Shown: positions 54,894 through 64,000 of the stretch, piece after piece
Layout of the letters: every line of letters begins with the position of its first letter
Position numbering within the stretch: position 1 is the first letter of the stretch
Source of the DNA: Pedobacter sp. ISL-64
GTDB taxonomy: Bacteria; Bacteroidota; Bacteroidia; Sphingobacteriales; Sphingobacteriaceae
DNA: 64,000 nt
Direction of reading: 5' to 3'
Assembly (NCBI RefSeq): GCF_018613605.1
Contig: NZ_JAGGPU010000026.1
Coordinates: 1 to 64,000, forward strand
Translations under genes and position numbers: made by a program
Notes under the pieces: model-generated
The model's database searches: none
Told to the model about the DNA's origin: nothing
What the model saw: the letters and a program-made list of their open reading frames with translations, nothing else

Positions 54894-54926
54894 AAAATGG
54901 CTTGGTTTTTGACCGAGCCATTTTTG
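54894..54926 (+). terminator. Terminator after dnaN
   Basis: Stem AAATGGCTTGGT / ACCGAGCCATTT (one mismatch) followed by TTTG; a second small hairpin AAAACTAA/TTAGTTTT is just upstream at 54869-54887. Confidence 0.8.
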
Positions 54927-54949
54927 TTTATAATCAACTAACACAACCA

Positions 54950-55627
54950 ATGAAAATCTATAACAATCTCTCGAAATCACTGATTTTGCTCGCTGTCTTA
55001 TGTAGTATAGGCCTATCATCCTGTAAAAAGGACAATCCAGATGAAGTAGTAAAAGGCCAGGCCAAGGTAAAAATGGTCAATGCGTCGCAGGCAGATGTGC
55101 ATCAGGATGTTTATTTAGATAATGAAAAACTAACCACTGTTGCTTTAGCCTTTGGCGAAACCAGCGATTATGTAAAAATACCTTCTGGTAATAGAAACGT
55201 TTCTTATGCCGGCACAAATAATACAACTACTGATACCTCTTTAAACTTTACACCATCTATTACTTACACTACTTTTTTGGTTACCAATAAAAAAGGAGAG
55301 ATGGAAATAGTGAGTTATGAAGATAATTTAAGTAATACAGAGTCAGATAAAGCTAAAATCAAACTAATTAATCTGACGCCAAATTTTGCCACTGGCATAA
55401 ATGTTATGGTACAGGGCGGTACCCAATTTGTTAATGGATTGGCTTTTAAAGAAGCATCTAACTATTTTGCAGTAGATACAGGATTTAATTTGAGATATAC
55501 AGTAGTGGGTTCTGGTAATGTTAAAACCATTCAAAGTACGGCTTTAGAAGGGGGAAAGATATATTCCATTTGGTTTAGTGGCACAACAGCAGCAACCTTA
55601 GAAGCACATATCATTACCGATAATTAA
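54950..55627 (+). CDS. DUF4397 lipoprotein
   Basis: 225 residues from the ATG at 54950 (the in-frame start at 54902 lies in the terminator). Lipobox GLSSC, then one DUF4397-type beta-sandwich: AKVKMVNASQADVHQDVYLD, PSGNRNVSYAG and AKIKLINLTPNFATGINVMV are its two repeated blocks. Exported and lipid-anchored. Paralogue of the next gene. Function unknown. Confidence 0.9.
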   Translation: MKIYNNLSKSLILLAVLCSIGLSSCKKDNPDEVVKGQAKVKMVNASQADVHQDVYLDNEKLTTVALAFGETSDYVKIPSGNRNVSYAGTNNTTTDTSLNFTPSITYTTFLVTNKKGEMEIVSYEDNLSNTESDKAKIKLINLTPNFATGINVMVQGGTQFVNGLAFKEASNYFAVDTGFNLRYTVVGSGNVKTIQSTALEGGKIYSIWFSGTTAATLEAHIITDN

Positions 55628-55686
55628 TTTCAAAGTTTAATATGCTTTCTGCTATCTTTACGTTTTATTAGCATCAGCGATTAATT

Positions 55687-56388
55687 ATGAAAAACAAAGT
55701 ATTGTTTCTTAAAATATTTCTTCTTCTTATACTTGCCGTTTTAATCAGCTCATGCATCAAAAATGATAATTTAATTGAAGGTGATGCTAAAGTTCGATTC
55801 TTTCAGGCTGCTTCAACTGATACTACACAAAGTTTCTATTTAAACGGAATACAAATAGGAACACCTGTTGCTTACAATACAAACACAAGTTATGTCGTCG
55901 TTGCAGGCGATGCTGCTTATAATATAACCACACGAAATATAAATACTGGTGTTGATGTAGCTTCACTAGGAGAGCAAACATTTAAAATCGGGCAGAATTA
56001 TTCTGTTTTCTATTATAAAGAAAAAACTGGCGATCCTGCAAAATTGAAAGTTTATACCGATGATGTAAAACCAGATCTTGATTCAGCTAAACTAACTTTT
56101 TTAAATCTTGGTTATACACTAGGCTCTAGTGTTGTAATTACCGATAGCACTAATACAGCCAAACCTGTAGAATCTACAATTGCGTATGGAGCGATTAAAA
56201 CTTTAAAGGTTAAAGTTAATAAAAACATGAAATTTGCCTTTAAATTAACTAGCCCTACTGCGACAAACCCACCGCCTGTGGTAACACGCTTAGATTCTCT
56301 TAATATTAATAATGGTAGAGTTTACCTTATATTATTTGATGGCGATAAAAAGGGAGAACTTAAAAATCGAATCATCTCTGCTAACTAA
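55687..56388 (+). CDS. DUF4397 lipoprotein (paralogue)
   Basis: 233 residues. Lipobox LISSC, then DUF4397 blocks: AKVRFFQAASTDTTQSFYLN, AAYNITTRNINTG and AKLTFLNLGYTLGSSVVI, in the same order as the preceding gene, 59 bp away. A TATCTTTA box at about 55655 may be its promoter. The pair is a tandem duplication. Confidence 0.9.
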   Translation: MKNKVLFLKIFLLLILAVLISSCIKNDNLIEGDAKVRFFQAASTDTTQSFYLNGIQIGTPVAYNTNTSYVVVAGDAAYNITTRNINTGVDVASLGEQTFKIGQNYSVFYYKEKTGDPAKLKVYTDDVKPDLDSAKLTFLNLGYTLGSSVVITDSTNTAKPVESTIAYGAIKTLKVKVNKNMKFAFKLTSPTATNPPPVVTRLDSLNINNGRVYLILFDGDKKGELKNRIISAN

Positions 56389-56429
56389 TTTTATTGCAAT
56401 ATACTAGCATTTAATCCCTTTGATATTCA

Positions 56430-56437
56430 TATTTTTG
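56430..56437 (+). promoter_or_regulatory. -7 box TATTTTTG before the DedA gene
   Basis: Exact TAnnTTTG match 15 nt before the ATG; no clear -33. Confidence 0.6.
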
Positions 56438-56452
56438 CCCAAAATTAGATAA

Positions 56453-57139
56453 ATGGAACTACTACAGCAGCTTATAGATTTTATTCTTCATATAGACGTA
56501 CATTTAGCTGAAATTGTTAACGAATACCGTACCTGGACTTACCTCATTTTATTCCTGATTATTTTTGCCGAAACTGGTTTTGTGGTAACACCGTTCCTTC
56601 CTGGCGATTCGTTGCTTTTTGCAATGGGCGCTTTAATTGCAGGCGAACATGAAACTGGTTTAAATATCTGGATCATGCTTGTTATTCTAATTGTAGCAGC
56701 AATTTTAGGGAATACAGTTAACTATAAACTTGGAAGTGTTTTAGGTGCAGGTGTATTTAAAGAAAAAAATAAGATTTTGAAGCTTAAATATTATCATCAA
56801 TCTCACGAATTTTTTGAGAAACATGGTGGTAAGGCCATTATGTTGAGTAGGTTTCTGCCAATTTTTAGGACTATTGCACCATTTGTAGCTGGAATAGCCA
56901 AAATGCCTTTCGGTCGTTTTACCTATTATAACATTATTGGTGGGGTAGCCTGGATATTTGCATTATTGTTAGGCGGTTATGTATTAGGGCAAATTCCGGC
57001 AATTAAAAATAACTTCGAACTGGTTATTATTTTTATTGCTGTGGTAACTTTTGTTCCCGCCATCTGGGCAGCCATCAGAAGCCGTTTTCAACCTAAAAAG
57101 ATTGAGGCAATTATTGAAGGAGAGGATACAAAGGCATAA
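56453..57139 (+). CDS. DedA-family membrane protein
   Basis: 228 residues with about five hydrophobic segments. FAETGFVVTPFLPGDSLLFA is the family's N-terminal motif and LSRFLPIFRTIAPFVAGIAK the second. DedA proteins are lipid flippases or proton-linked transporters needed for membrane homeostasis. Its 3' end abuts the next minus-strand gene (0 bp between). Confidence 0.93.
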   Translation: MELLQQLIDFILHIDVHLAEIVNEYRTWTYLILFLIIFAETGFVVTPFLPGDSLLFAMGALIAGEHETGLNIWIMLVILIVAAILGNTVNYKLGSVLGAGVFKEKNKILKLKYYHQSHEFFEKHGGKAIMLSRFLPIFRTIAPFVAGIAKMPFGRFTYYNIIGGVAWIFALLLGGYVLGQIPAIKNNFELVIIFIAVVTFVPAIWAAIRSRFQPKKIEAIIEGEDTKA

Positions 57140-58096
57140 TTATAGTTCCCTACCAATTAGGGAGCCATTTTGATATTTCCTTTCTACCGCTTCACTTTCT
57201 GTTTTCTCATCAGGTAATAACGCTATTTTAATCAGGTTTTTAAGCACTGGCTGACCTGCATCAACCCAGGCAGAATACCAGAATGATCCCGTTTTTAATA
57301 TAGCAGCACGCATTTGCTTTTCTACCATGTTATTCATTTTAGTATGGTAAGCTTTTGAATATGCTATAGCGTATTGTTTCAGTACAGTATTATTCCTCTC
57401 AGAAAAGCTATACTTTTTGTCGGAAGGAAATGATGCATTCAGTTCAGCTTCGAAATTTAATACCGTATCAACCAAACTGTGCGTGTGTTTAAGTATTCTC
57501 CAGATTTCTTGTAATGGGTTTTCAATATAATCTGCTTTGCCAACAACAAAATTGTAATGAGTTGAAAACAATTCGGGTAAACGGCTTTCCCAAAAGGCAT
57601 GTATACCTACCTGGTTGGTAAGTTGGCCATTATGGTTAGCAGTAGTGTGTAAAGGAACATGTGCATCGCCAATGTAATGGCCCAGGTCTGCAGAATATTT
57701 TAGGATTTTTATCGAATCGCGCGTTTTAAAGGCTTTAACTAAACCATAATAACTACGCTGTATATTCCAGGGGATAATACCATCAGTGTTTAGTTTTTTT
57801 TTGCCGTACTTAGCCAGGGCATCATCCCATTTTTCGGGAATACTATCAATATTTTTCTCATAATTCTCCACATCGAGGTAATGCCGTGGTGCTTCGAGCG
57901 TATCAGCATACCTGCGTTTATCCGGGTCGACGGCATGTTCGGTAATGTATTTGATATTCTTTTTATAGAAACCGATCATATCAGAAGGCAAAGTAAAAAC
58001 AGCAAGGTTGTTTATCCTTTGATGTGCAAAGAACCCCCAAGAGGTACAAAGAAATATAGGGATGATTAACGCGGTTAAAATCGTTAATCTTTTCAT
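57140..58096 (-). CDS. S1/P1 nuclease / zinc phospholipase C-like protein, exported
   Basis: 318 residues from the ATG at 58096 (the earlier in-frame start adds six unlikely residues). Signal peptide MKRLTILTALIIPIFLCTS, and mature W20-G in WGFFAHQRI, the N-terminal Trp/His pattern used for zinc in this fold. Further His/Asp sites: HYIGDAHVPLH, HAFWESRLPE, RHYLDVENY. Trinuclear zinc enzyme fold; nuclease versus phospholipase activity not decided. Confidence 0.85.
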   Translation of the reverse strand: MKRLTILTALIIPIFLCTSWGFFAHQRINNLAVFTLPSDMIGFYKKNIKYITEHAVDPDKRRYADTLEAPRHYLDVENYEKNIDSIPEKWDDALAKYGKKKLNTDGIIPWNIQRSYYGLVKAFKTRDSIKILKYSADLGHYIGDAHVPLHTTANHNGQLTNQVGIHAFWESRLPELFSTHYNFVVGKADYIENPLQEIWRILKHTHSLVDTVLNFEAELNASFPSDKKYSFSERNNTVLKQYAIAYSKAYHTKMNNMVEKQMRAAILKTGSFWYSAWVDAGQPVLKNLIKIALLPDEKTESEAVERKYQNGSLIGREL

Positions 58097-58150
58097 ATAA
58101 CCTAAGATATGCAATTTTCTTTGTAACTCAAAGGGTGTAGAAGTTAAAAA

Positions 58151-58576
58151 TTATGCCTCTTCCATTTTTTTCATATCAAGCTTTTTCATTTTCATAACGG
58201 CATCCATTACCCTTTTTGCTCTTTCGGGCGTTGCCATTAGCTCACCAATGTTTGATGGAACAATTTGCCATGAAAGTCCGAATTTATCCTTTAGCCATCC
58301 GCAAACGCTCTCTGTGCCGCCGTCATTTAGGAAAGTATTCCAATAATAGTCTATTTCTTCCTGACTGTCGCAGTTTACCATAAGAGAAATGGCCTCATCG
58401 AATTTAAACTGCGGACCGCCATTAAGGCCCATAAATTTATTTCCGTTTAATTCGAAAGTAACAACCATAGGAGTTACTTGTGTAGTTTTGGAATCTTTAA
58501 AAACTGTACAATAATATTTTGCTGCTGCTTCGGCTTGTCCGTCAAACCAAAGGCATGTTACAAGTGGTTTTGCCAT
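58151..58576 (-). CDS. VOC-family (PhnB-like) protein
   Basis: 141 residues. The PhnB-like pattern TCLWFDGQAEAAAKYYCTVF, FMGLNGGPQFKFDEAISLMV, YYWNTFLNDGGTESVCGWLK and DKFGLSWQIVP is clear. It is a small glyoxalase/dioxygenase-fold protein of unknown substrate. Confidence 0.92.
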   Translation of the reverse strand: MAKPLVTCLWFDGQAEAAAKYYCTVFKDSKTTQVTPMVVTFELNGNKFMGLNGGPQFKFDEAISLMVNCDSQEEIDYYWNTFLNDGGTESVCGWLKDKFGLSWQIVPSNIGELMATPERAKRVMDAVMKMKKLDMKKMEEA

Positions 58577-58692
58577 TTTATATAAATTTTTTGTGTTACC
58601 ACAAGTTAGGCAAGATTTTTAACCTGCGTAAGGTTTAAAAGTGACGATTTAAGGGGGCGATTTTGACAATAATTTGCTGTTATGGCCTGGAA

Positions 58693-59145
58693 TCAAGACC
58701 CAAATTGTACTAAATGGTGGTCCAGGTGTTTATAAAACATGTTGTTCCACTCCGTTTTTGCTAACGGGCCAAACGAATGTGATTCTTTCCCATCGAAATG
58801 ATTTTCGCCGAGTTGTTGGGTTTGATTAATATAATCGATTAAACGCATCTTTTCTTTTTCAAAATCTTTTTCACCCTTAATAATAAATTGAGGGGCTGTC
58901 TGATTATTTTTAGGATAAGGCTTTTCGCTTACTACTTTGCTTTTGACTAATTTTTTCAGGATAAACTTCATTATCGGCCCCGGTTTTGGATGAATATCAT
59001 CGTAAACCATTTCGTAAGTTACATTGCAATGTGCCAGCATCTGCGCAACGTTCATTTTACCCCAAAGTTGAGTGGTAGCTGGAGTAAGCTTGTTAATTCT
59101 TTCAATAATTTCGCTAGTTACTGCAGGTTGGAAAATGTTCTTCAT
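58693..59145 (-). CDS. DUF1569 (DinB-like) protein
   Basis: 150 residues. LTPATTQLWGKMNVAQMLAH with the His of MLAHCN and the C-terminal HSFGPLAKTEWNNMFYKHLD HH give the DinB-like metal-site pattern of DUF1569. Cytoplasmic; unknown function. Confidence 0.88.
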   Translation of the reverse strand: MKNIFQPAVTSEIIERINKLTPATTQLWGKMNVAQMLAHCNVTYEMVYDDIHPKPGPIMKFILKKLVKSKVVSEKPYPKNNQTAPQFIIKGEKDFEKEKMRLIDYINQTQQLGENHFDGKESHSFGPLAKTEWNNMFYKHLDHHLVQFGS

Positions 59146-59185
59146 GGTTTGTTTATAGCTTAATATTATTTGTAACCTTATGTGC

Positions 59186-60418
59186 TTAATTCTTCAACAT
59201 TTTAAATGAAAACCAGCCCAATAGTGCAATAATCACCGCCATTAATACCCAAAGCCATGCTTTGTTTTCAAATAATGGTTTTTCTGTTTTAATGGAATAG
59301 GCAGGGTTTAGCTGTTCTGTTCCAATGTTAACGCTGGTCAAATTTGTAGGGATCTTACTTTCGAATTTTTCAATTTCATAAACCGGACCTGTAGCTTTCT
59401 CATTGCCATAATATAAAGCATATTCATCTTTTGGTTCATCAAACCGGGCTATAATCTCATAGATGTTACCTTTTAACTGTAAGCCGCTTAAACGTAACGG
59501 CTTATTGTCGTTATTTTGGATAGTGATTTTTAATCTGGATGTAATGGTATTCGCGAAATTGAATGCGGGCTCTTCCAGAGAACTTATCGTGCCTTCATAG
59601 AGATTCGCATAATTGAACTGAATGCCTTTGTCGGTTTTAAAACTATCTGTTGCATATTCAATTTTGATGGAACGGTAGAAATCGAAATCACTTTGTGCAT
59701 TCAACTTTAAATAGGATAGGGGAACGGGATTGGTCAAGGTTACATCAATAACTGTTTCCTTTTTGGATACGTCGTTTTTAAGGTTGAAAGATCGATACTT
59801 AACCTCCTGATAGGTTCCCTTTATGGTATCTGTTTTCGAAATTTTTGATTCCAATAATTCGGGCTGTATGGGGCTTTTTACCGCAATCCTAAAATATTGA
59901 TATTTCGAATCAGGAAAATTCAATTTGGTAAAATGGTAATCTGTATCGTTGTTCCTGATCGAAAGAATTCGATAGTCGGTTAAGATCGAAAACCACTCTT
60001 TATTATCGTTACTGCCTTCGAGGGTAACTTTCCAATCGAAGTTTTCTTGTTTAAAAGCCAAATTAATCTGGTTGATTAAATTTATTCCAGGCGATTGAAA
60101 AGTATAATAATAACCATTTGGGTTGGCACTTTGGTTAATCTGTTTAAATGTAATATCATTTGTAGTTACCTTATCGGCAAGCTGTTTTAACAGGTAGGGA
60201 ACTTCTATGGTATCTCTTCCATTGATGCCAAAAATTCTTAAATCTCCGAAACCTAAATTTGCTTTTTTATATAAATCATCTGGAAGCACCATTTTATGCC
60301 AAACCGTATTAACGCCGGTTATACGCCGCTTAAATTTGTAAGTATTGGTTTGCGCATTTGCGATGGTGGCGCAAAGCAAAAGCAAGGTAAATAGGTTAAT
60401 TTTCAATTTTAGCATCAT
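59186..60418 (-). CDS. DUF3999 domain exported protein
   Basis: 410 residues with a signal peptide ending NAQT and one C-terminal TM (about 388-404). The DUF3999-type N-terminal RRITGVNTVWHKMVLPDDLY and LRIFGINGRDTIEVPYLL are visible. Its start lies 23 bp inside the DUF2339 gene; the two are usually neighbours. Unknown function in cell envelope. Confidence 0.88.
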   Translation of the reverse strand: MMLKLKINLFTLLLLCATIANAQTNTYKFKRRITGVNTVWHKMVLPDDLYKKANLGFGDLRIFGINGRDTIEVPYLLKQLADKVTTNDITFKQINQSANPNGYYYTFQSPGINLINQINLAFKQENFDWKVTLEGSNDNKEWFSILTDYRILSIRNNDTDYHFTKLNFPDSKYQYFRIAVKSPIQPELLESKISKTDTIKGTYQEVKYRSFNLKNDVSKKETVIDVTLTNPVPLSYLKLNAQSDFDFYRSIKIEYATDSFKTDKGIQFNYANLYEGTISSLEEPAFNFANTITSRLKITIQNNDNKPLRLSGLQLKGNIYEIIARFDEPKDEYALYYGNEKATGPVYEIEKFESKIPTNLTSVNIGTEQLNPAYSIKTEKPLFENKAWLWVLMAVIIALLGWFSFKMLKN

Positions 60419-62774
60419 CTATAATTAAATGTTTGTACTTATTGTAAAGAAATGAAATGATGAGCAATAACACACCCAACGACACAAAAACTATGGTTTT
60501 GGAGATTGTGCTTAAAGAATAGATATCGTAAAAGAAAAGTTTGATCAATGTTATCCCAAATAAAACCATAGCACCAATACGCAGGTGTTTTTTGTTTTTG
60601 GCCAGACCCATGCTAATTAAGAATAATGAAAATATGCCCCAAAGAATACTCAATCCCAGTTTATAACTTCCTTCTGAATGTGATAGTTCTAAAATATTGA
60701 TCAATTCGCTGCTGATGATCCACAAGAGGGAAAGATAAAGCAGGTAATCGAACATGGTTTTCAAATCTCTTTTCAATAGCCCTGAACGCTGCAACTGGTA
60801 GCATTGTACAATCAATAGAGCAAAAAAAGCTATTGCTACATACCTGATGCCGATATTAAATGAACCAATAATGAAATATTTACTTTCGGGAAGTAAATAG
60901 GCATCTCTAAGCTCACTTAATTTATAGAGTCCGAAAGTTAGAAATACGATGATAACCCAGATGTTAATAATAAGGTTAGTGATAGCGAGTTTGCTGTTTT
61001 TTAGCTTTTTAATGTTCAAATAACTTAATGCTGAAGCAAAAAATAGGGTGTAAATATAAATCCACGCTGTTTTTAAGGTCTTGTAATTATAGTTGTATTC
61101 ACTGATTGAATCGTAAAATCTGGTTTTTGGAGTAGTGTTGATCTTGCTCAGTTCGAAGAGGTTATTAAAGTATTTAGAAATCTCGATCCTAAAGGTAATG
61201 TAGATTACAAAAACCAAAATAGCGGGAATGGAATAACTGAGTACCTGTCTTATCCAGACCCATGCTACGGGTTCTTCACTTTCTTTTTTGCTGATGCTGA
61301 ACATCCAGAAGAAGCAGGCAATAAATATGCATGCGGTTAAAAAGCCAACGTTAAGGAATGGTGTGATTACTGTTGCATTTCCGTTATAGCTATCATAATA
61401 AGTTATCCAATCTTCCAGCAGACTAGAAAAAGCCAGAAATATTAATGGGAAGGAAAGTTTTTCATAAATAACAATCTTTTTTATCCGTGCTAAATAGAAT
61501 AATACAGCGGCCTCTACAACCCAGAAAATGGTTACCCAACCGCCATCTAACTGAACAGGAACAGCCATGGTAATAAAGGTGATCACCATTGCCAGGATGA
61601 GGTAAAAGAGATTTTTATCTGCAAGATTTTTCTTGTAAATAATTAAGCTCACCACAAAGTGGATCACGGCATTTGCCAACGTAAACAAGCCTAATAATTC
61701 AGTGCTGTTCTTATTGTCTGATAATATTAGATAACCTATTCCGTAGTATACAAATGAATTTAAAAGTAAGATGATTACGTCGCTAAAGCCAAAAACTTCT
61801 TTCTTGCTTACTTTGTAGGCCAGGTTGGTGATGTAAAAAATGAGGAAGAATAGGCTAGAAAATAATAGTGCGAGGCTAAAGTAATTGTTTGTGCTACTTA
61901 AATCTAAGCGCCAGGCAGAAAAGATGATCCATGTTAAACCAAAAGATGCATAGAATAAAGGCTTCCAGTATTTTTTGAAACTGAGCACGAGGATGCCAAT
62001 ATTGATAATGGCCATGTAGGTAAACAAAACGCCAACTTTGCCTGAACCATCGCTTAGTAAAAAAGGCACGGCATAAGCGCCAACTAAACCAATATGGGCA
62101 ATAACCTGTTTGTTATACTTAATTGCTGCAACAACGGTAAATGAGGTGAATACGACCATTAAGGCAAAGGCCAATCCCTGTGGAATTAAGGCGTAAAAAT
62201 CGTAAGCTGCATAAGTGATAAAATACATAATGGCAATCGCACCACTAACCAAAACTGCTGAAAAATTTTCGTATTTGGCTTTAAGCTTTATGGCAAAAGC
62301 CATTAAACCCGCTCCAACAGCATAACCCAATACAATCCTGGTAAGTGGACTAACCATATCATGATCAATGGCATATTTAGCGCCAATAGCCACACCAATG
62401 ATTAAGATCAGGATTCCAATCTTGCTAATCAGGTTTTCTCCAATAAATTTCTCGAAATCAGATTTAACCATGTTTTCACGCTTAAATCTCTCGGCGAAAT
62501 TAGGTTGCGTTTGGTTTGCCGGAGACGGAATAGGCGCAGGGGTAGGTTGAGATACAGCCGAATGTTGTACGACAAAGCCTGGAGGCGTATTTCTTGGCGG
62601 TGCCGTAATGATTGGCTCAGGATTTATTGTTGGAGGCGTAGACACTGGACCTGGTGATTGCAGCGCGCGAACCTCGTTTCTTAAAGCTTGAATTTCGGCT
62701 TCAAAGCCTTGTTGCCTGAGCAACAGGTTTTCCAGCTTAATTAATAGCAGGTTTAATTTTTCTGAATTATCCAT
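60396..62774 (-). CDS. DUF2339 polytopic membrane protein
   Basis: 792 residues. N-terminal coiled coil (about 5-40, LENLLLRQQGFEAEIQALRN), a Pro/Thr-rich linker (45-88), then ENLISKIGILILIIGVAIGA opening a 20+ TM membrane domain typical of DUF2339. Operon partner of the DUF3999 gene by 23-bp overlap. Function unknown; a broad envelope role is inferred from partner conservation. Confidence 0.9.
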   Translation of the reverse strand: MDNSEKLNLLLIKLENLLLRQQGFEAEIQALRNEVRALQSPGPVSTPPTINPEPIITAPPRNTPPGFVVQHSAVSQPTPAPIPSPANQTQPNFAERFKRENMVKSDFEKFIGENLISKIGILILIIGVAIGAKYAIDHDMVSPLTRIVLGYAVGAGLMAFAIKLKAKYENFSAVLVSGAIAIMYFITYAAYDFYALIPQGLAFALMVVFTSFTVVAAIKYNKQVIAHIGLVGAYAVPFLLSDGSGKVGVLFTYMAIINIGILVLSFKKYWKPLFYASFGLTWIIFSAWRLDLSSTNNYFSLALLFSSLFFLIFYITNLAYKVSKKEVFGFSDVIILLLNSFVYYGIGYLILSDNKNSTELLGLFTLANAVIHFVVSLIIYKKNLADKNLFYLILAMVITFITMAVPVQLDGGWVTIFWVVEAAVLFYLARIKKIVIYEKLSFPLIFLAFSSLLEDWITYYDSYNGNATVITPFLNVGFLTACIFIACFFWMFSISKKESEEPVAWVWIRQVLSYSIPAILVFVIYITFRIEISKYFNNLFELSKINTTPKTRFYDSISEYNYNYKTLKTAWIYIYTLFFASALSYLNIKKLKNSKLAITNLIINIWVIIVFLTFGLYKLSELRDAYLLPESKYFIIGSFNIGIRYVAIAFFALLIVQCYQLQRSGLLKRDLKTMFDYLLYLSLLWIISSELINILELSHSEGSYKLGLSILWGIFSLFLISMGLAKNKKHLRIGAMVLFGITLIKLFFYDIYSLSTISKTIVFVSLGVLLLIISFLYNKYKHLIIDDAKIEN

Positions 62775-62904
62775 TCGATATCTGGTAGTGCGTAATTTTA
62801 CTTTACTAAATATAGGAATGTATTTTAGAACGAGGTGAGAAATTTGAATAGATGAATTAAGGCAATGCTTTTACTACCCTAGTAGAATGTAGTTCGGCGT
62901 TTTC

Positions 62905-62980
62905 AACCACTGATACACACAGATAAACACAGGTTTTTGTATTTGAGTTTATCAGTGTGCATTCTTTTTATCTGTGGTTA
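62905..62980. repeat. AACCAC..GTGGTT dispersed repeat
   Basis: Ends AACCAC and ATCTGTGGTT, with ACACACAGATAAACACAGG inside; second copy of the ACCACAGAT family (see 47704). The 311-bp gap 62775-63085 otherwise shows no gene. Confidence 0.75.
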
Positions 62981-63085
62981 ACAATACGCTTTAAGCTTAG
63001 CTTCTAATTAAATGACATTATAGTGGGTAGCTTTTTGATTGGCTGGTTAAATTAATTCGCTAATTTTACGACAAAATTACCCCCT

Positions 63086-63529
63086 ATGGAATTATCTTGC
63101 CCGGTATCAGCAGAAAGAATAAATGAAAATGTAGTTAGGATTATTGCCTTTATAGTTGCTGTGATCGCAATTACTTGTGTTGTGTTTTCAAATTATTGGG
63201 CAATTGTTTTTCTGCTATTTGATTTTGCTTTAAGGGCATTTACAGCAGGTAAATTTAGTTTGTTGAAATTTATCGCCATCAAAATAGCTGACGGACTTTC
63301 GCTTTCGCCGAAAATGAAGGATCTGGCGCCAAAAAAGTTCGCGGCAACCCTGGGCTTCGGATTCTGCCTTTTGATTACCGCGGTATTTCTATTTGATTTT
63401 TATAATGCAGCGCTGATTTTTACCTCCATCATGATCGTTTTCGCTCTGTTAGAGAGCTTATTCGCCATCTGCGTTGGTTGTTATATCTATTCTTTTTTGC
63501 AGATCTTCACCAAAAAGAACGAGGATTAA
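63086..63529 (+). CDS. DUF4395 membrane protein
   Basis: 147 residues with three to four TM helices. The N-terminal CPVSAERINENVVRIIAFIV and FDFALRAFTAGKFSLLKFIA are the family signature. Unknown function. Convergent with the monooxygenase gene, 1 bp between the stops. Confidence 0.88.
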   Translation: MELSCPVSAERINENVVRIIAFIVAVIAITCVVFSNYWAIVFLLFDFALRAFTAGKFSLLKFIAIKIADGLSLSPKMKDLAPKKFAATLGFGFCLLITAVFLFDFYNAALIFTSIMIVFALLESLFAICVGCYIYSFLQIFTKKNED

Positions 63530-63530
63530 T

Positions 63531-64000
63531 TTATTTCTTTAAAGCCTCACGTACTTTTGGTGCAATTTTGCTTCCGAATAATTCAATTGATTTCATCAAA
63601 GCTGCGTGAGATGGGCCTCCTACATCCATATGTGCTGAGAAACGTGTTAAGCCAAAGGTTTCTTCCATGGCTAAAATCTTCTCTACCGATTCGTTTACAT
63701 CACCAATAATTAAAGCACCACTACTGTTTCGGCCAGCATCGAACTGATTGCGTTGATAAGGTGCCCAGCCGCGTGATTTACCAATCCTGTTCATCTGAGC
63801 AGAATAAAGTGGGTAGTAATAATCTGCAATTTCATTACTGTTTTCGCCAAATAAAGCGTGCATATGCACACCTACTTCAAATTTACTCTTGTCATGCCCA
63901 TGAGCTTCGTAAACTCTTTTATAATAATCGAAAAGTGGCTTAAACTGTACCGGCTGACCGCCAATGATGGCAAACATTACAGGTAAACCTAATCTGCCGG
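63531..64000 (-). CDS. Luciferase-like (LLM-class) flavin monooxygenase, partial
   Basis: C-terminal 155 or so residues; the frame continues past the window edge at 64000 (RLGLPVMFAIIGGQPVQFKP reads on from the edge), so the internal Met at 63977 is not the start. YYPLYSAQMNRIGKSRGWAP and the final block ALMKSIELFGSKIAPKVREA are typical of LLM monooxygenases, which use FMN and O2 on aldehydes, ketones or other substrates. The substrate is not deducible. Confidence 0.85.
   Translation of the reverse strand, partial: GRLGLPVMFAIIGGQPVQFKPLFDYYKRVYEAHGHDKSKFEVGVHMHALFGENSNEIADYYYPLYSAQMNRIGKSRGWAPYQRNQFDAGRNSSGALIIGDVNESVEKILAMEETFGLTRFSAHMDVGGPSHAALMKSIELFGSKIAPKVREALKK

Overview
The window looks like chromosomal DNA of an AT-rich Bacteroidota, most likely a Sphingobacteriaceae (Pedobacter-like) bacterium. 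Evidence: gliding-motility ABC transporter genes (gldA, gldF, gldG), Bacteroidota-type -7 promoter boxes (TAnnTTTG) before gyrB, dnaE, trxA and dnaN, many exported proteins with signal peptides ending ..AQ, DUF4397 lipoproteins, a dimer-type glycyl-tRNA synthetase, and a DnaE replicase with an N-terminal proofreading exonuclease. The genus is an inference; no rRNA or tRNA gene was found to test it.

Layout. 1-600 is a 78-bp tandem array plus hairpins, leading into gyrB (609-2567). 2.8-10 kb holds a secreted 19-residue-repeat protein, a bestrophin/stress-protein pair, an OmpR-type two-component system, a group III truncated haemoglobin operon, a retropepsin-like protein and mdh. 11.4-20.3 kb holds dnaE, trxA, a PQQ-type sugar dehydrogenase, a DUF58 protein and a peroxiredoxin/DsbA pair. 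20.4-23.2 kb has a quinone oxidoreductase with a divergent HxlR regulator, and an exported-protein gene interrupted by an in-frame TAG. 23.4-33.5 kb is an aromatic amino acid degradation region: hpd, hmgA, a fumarylacetoacetase-family hydrolase, a flavin-reductase-like protein and a long phenylalanine hydroxylase, interspersed with housekeeping and envelope genes. 34-42 kb holds GtrA, CAP and NlpC/P60 proteins, an SDR with an AraC regulator, a lipoprotein, a 2H phosphoesterase and glycyl-tRNA synthetase. 42.1-46.7 kb is the most unusual part: a subtilisin-like protease without a signal peptide, translationally coupled to a small protein resembling a free-standing subtilisin propeptide/I9 inhibitor, and divergent from a four-gene operon with a NarX/NarL-type kinase and regulator plus two uncharacterised membrane proteins. 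46.8-54.9 kb holds a glycerophosphodiesterase lipoprotein, gldA, three small outer-membrane barrels, a transposon-like remnant, gldF-gldG and dnaN. 55-64 kb is mostly membrane, lipoprotein and uncharacterised-domain genes, ending in a luciferase-like monooxygenase cut by the window edge.

Between the genes lies a dense population of dispersed repeats in at least five families: long hairpins with CGTCAT..ATGACG ends; about 100-bp elements bounded by GCCACCTAAACCCGA and GCTTTCC; two elements with GAGGTTGTATCA-type terminal inverted repeats; GGTTAA-rich stretches; and ACCACAGAT stretches. Nearly every intergenic gap above 300 bp is filled by one or more of these rather than by genes. No CRISPR array, prophage or intact transposase gene was seen.
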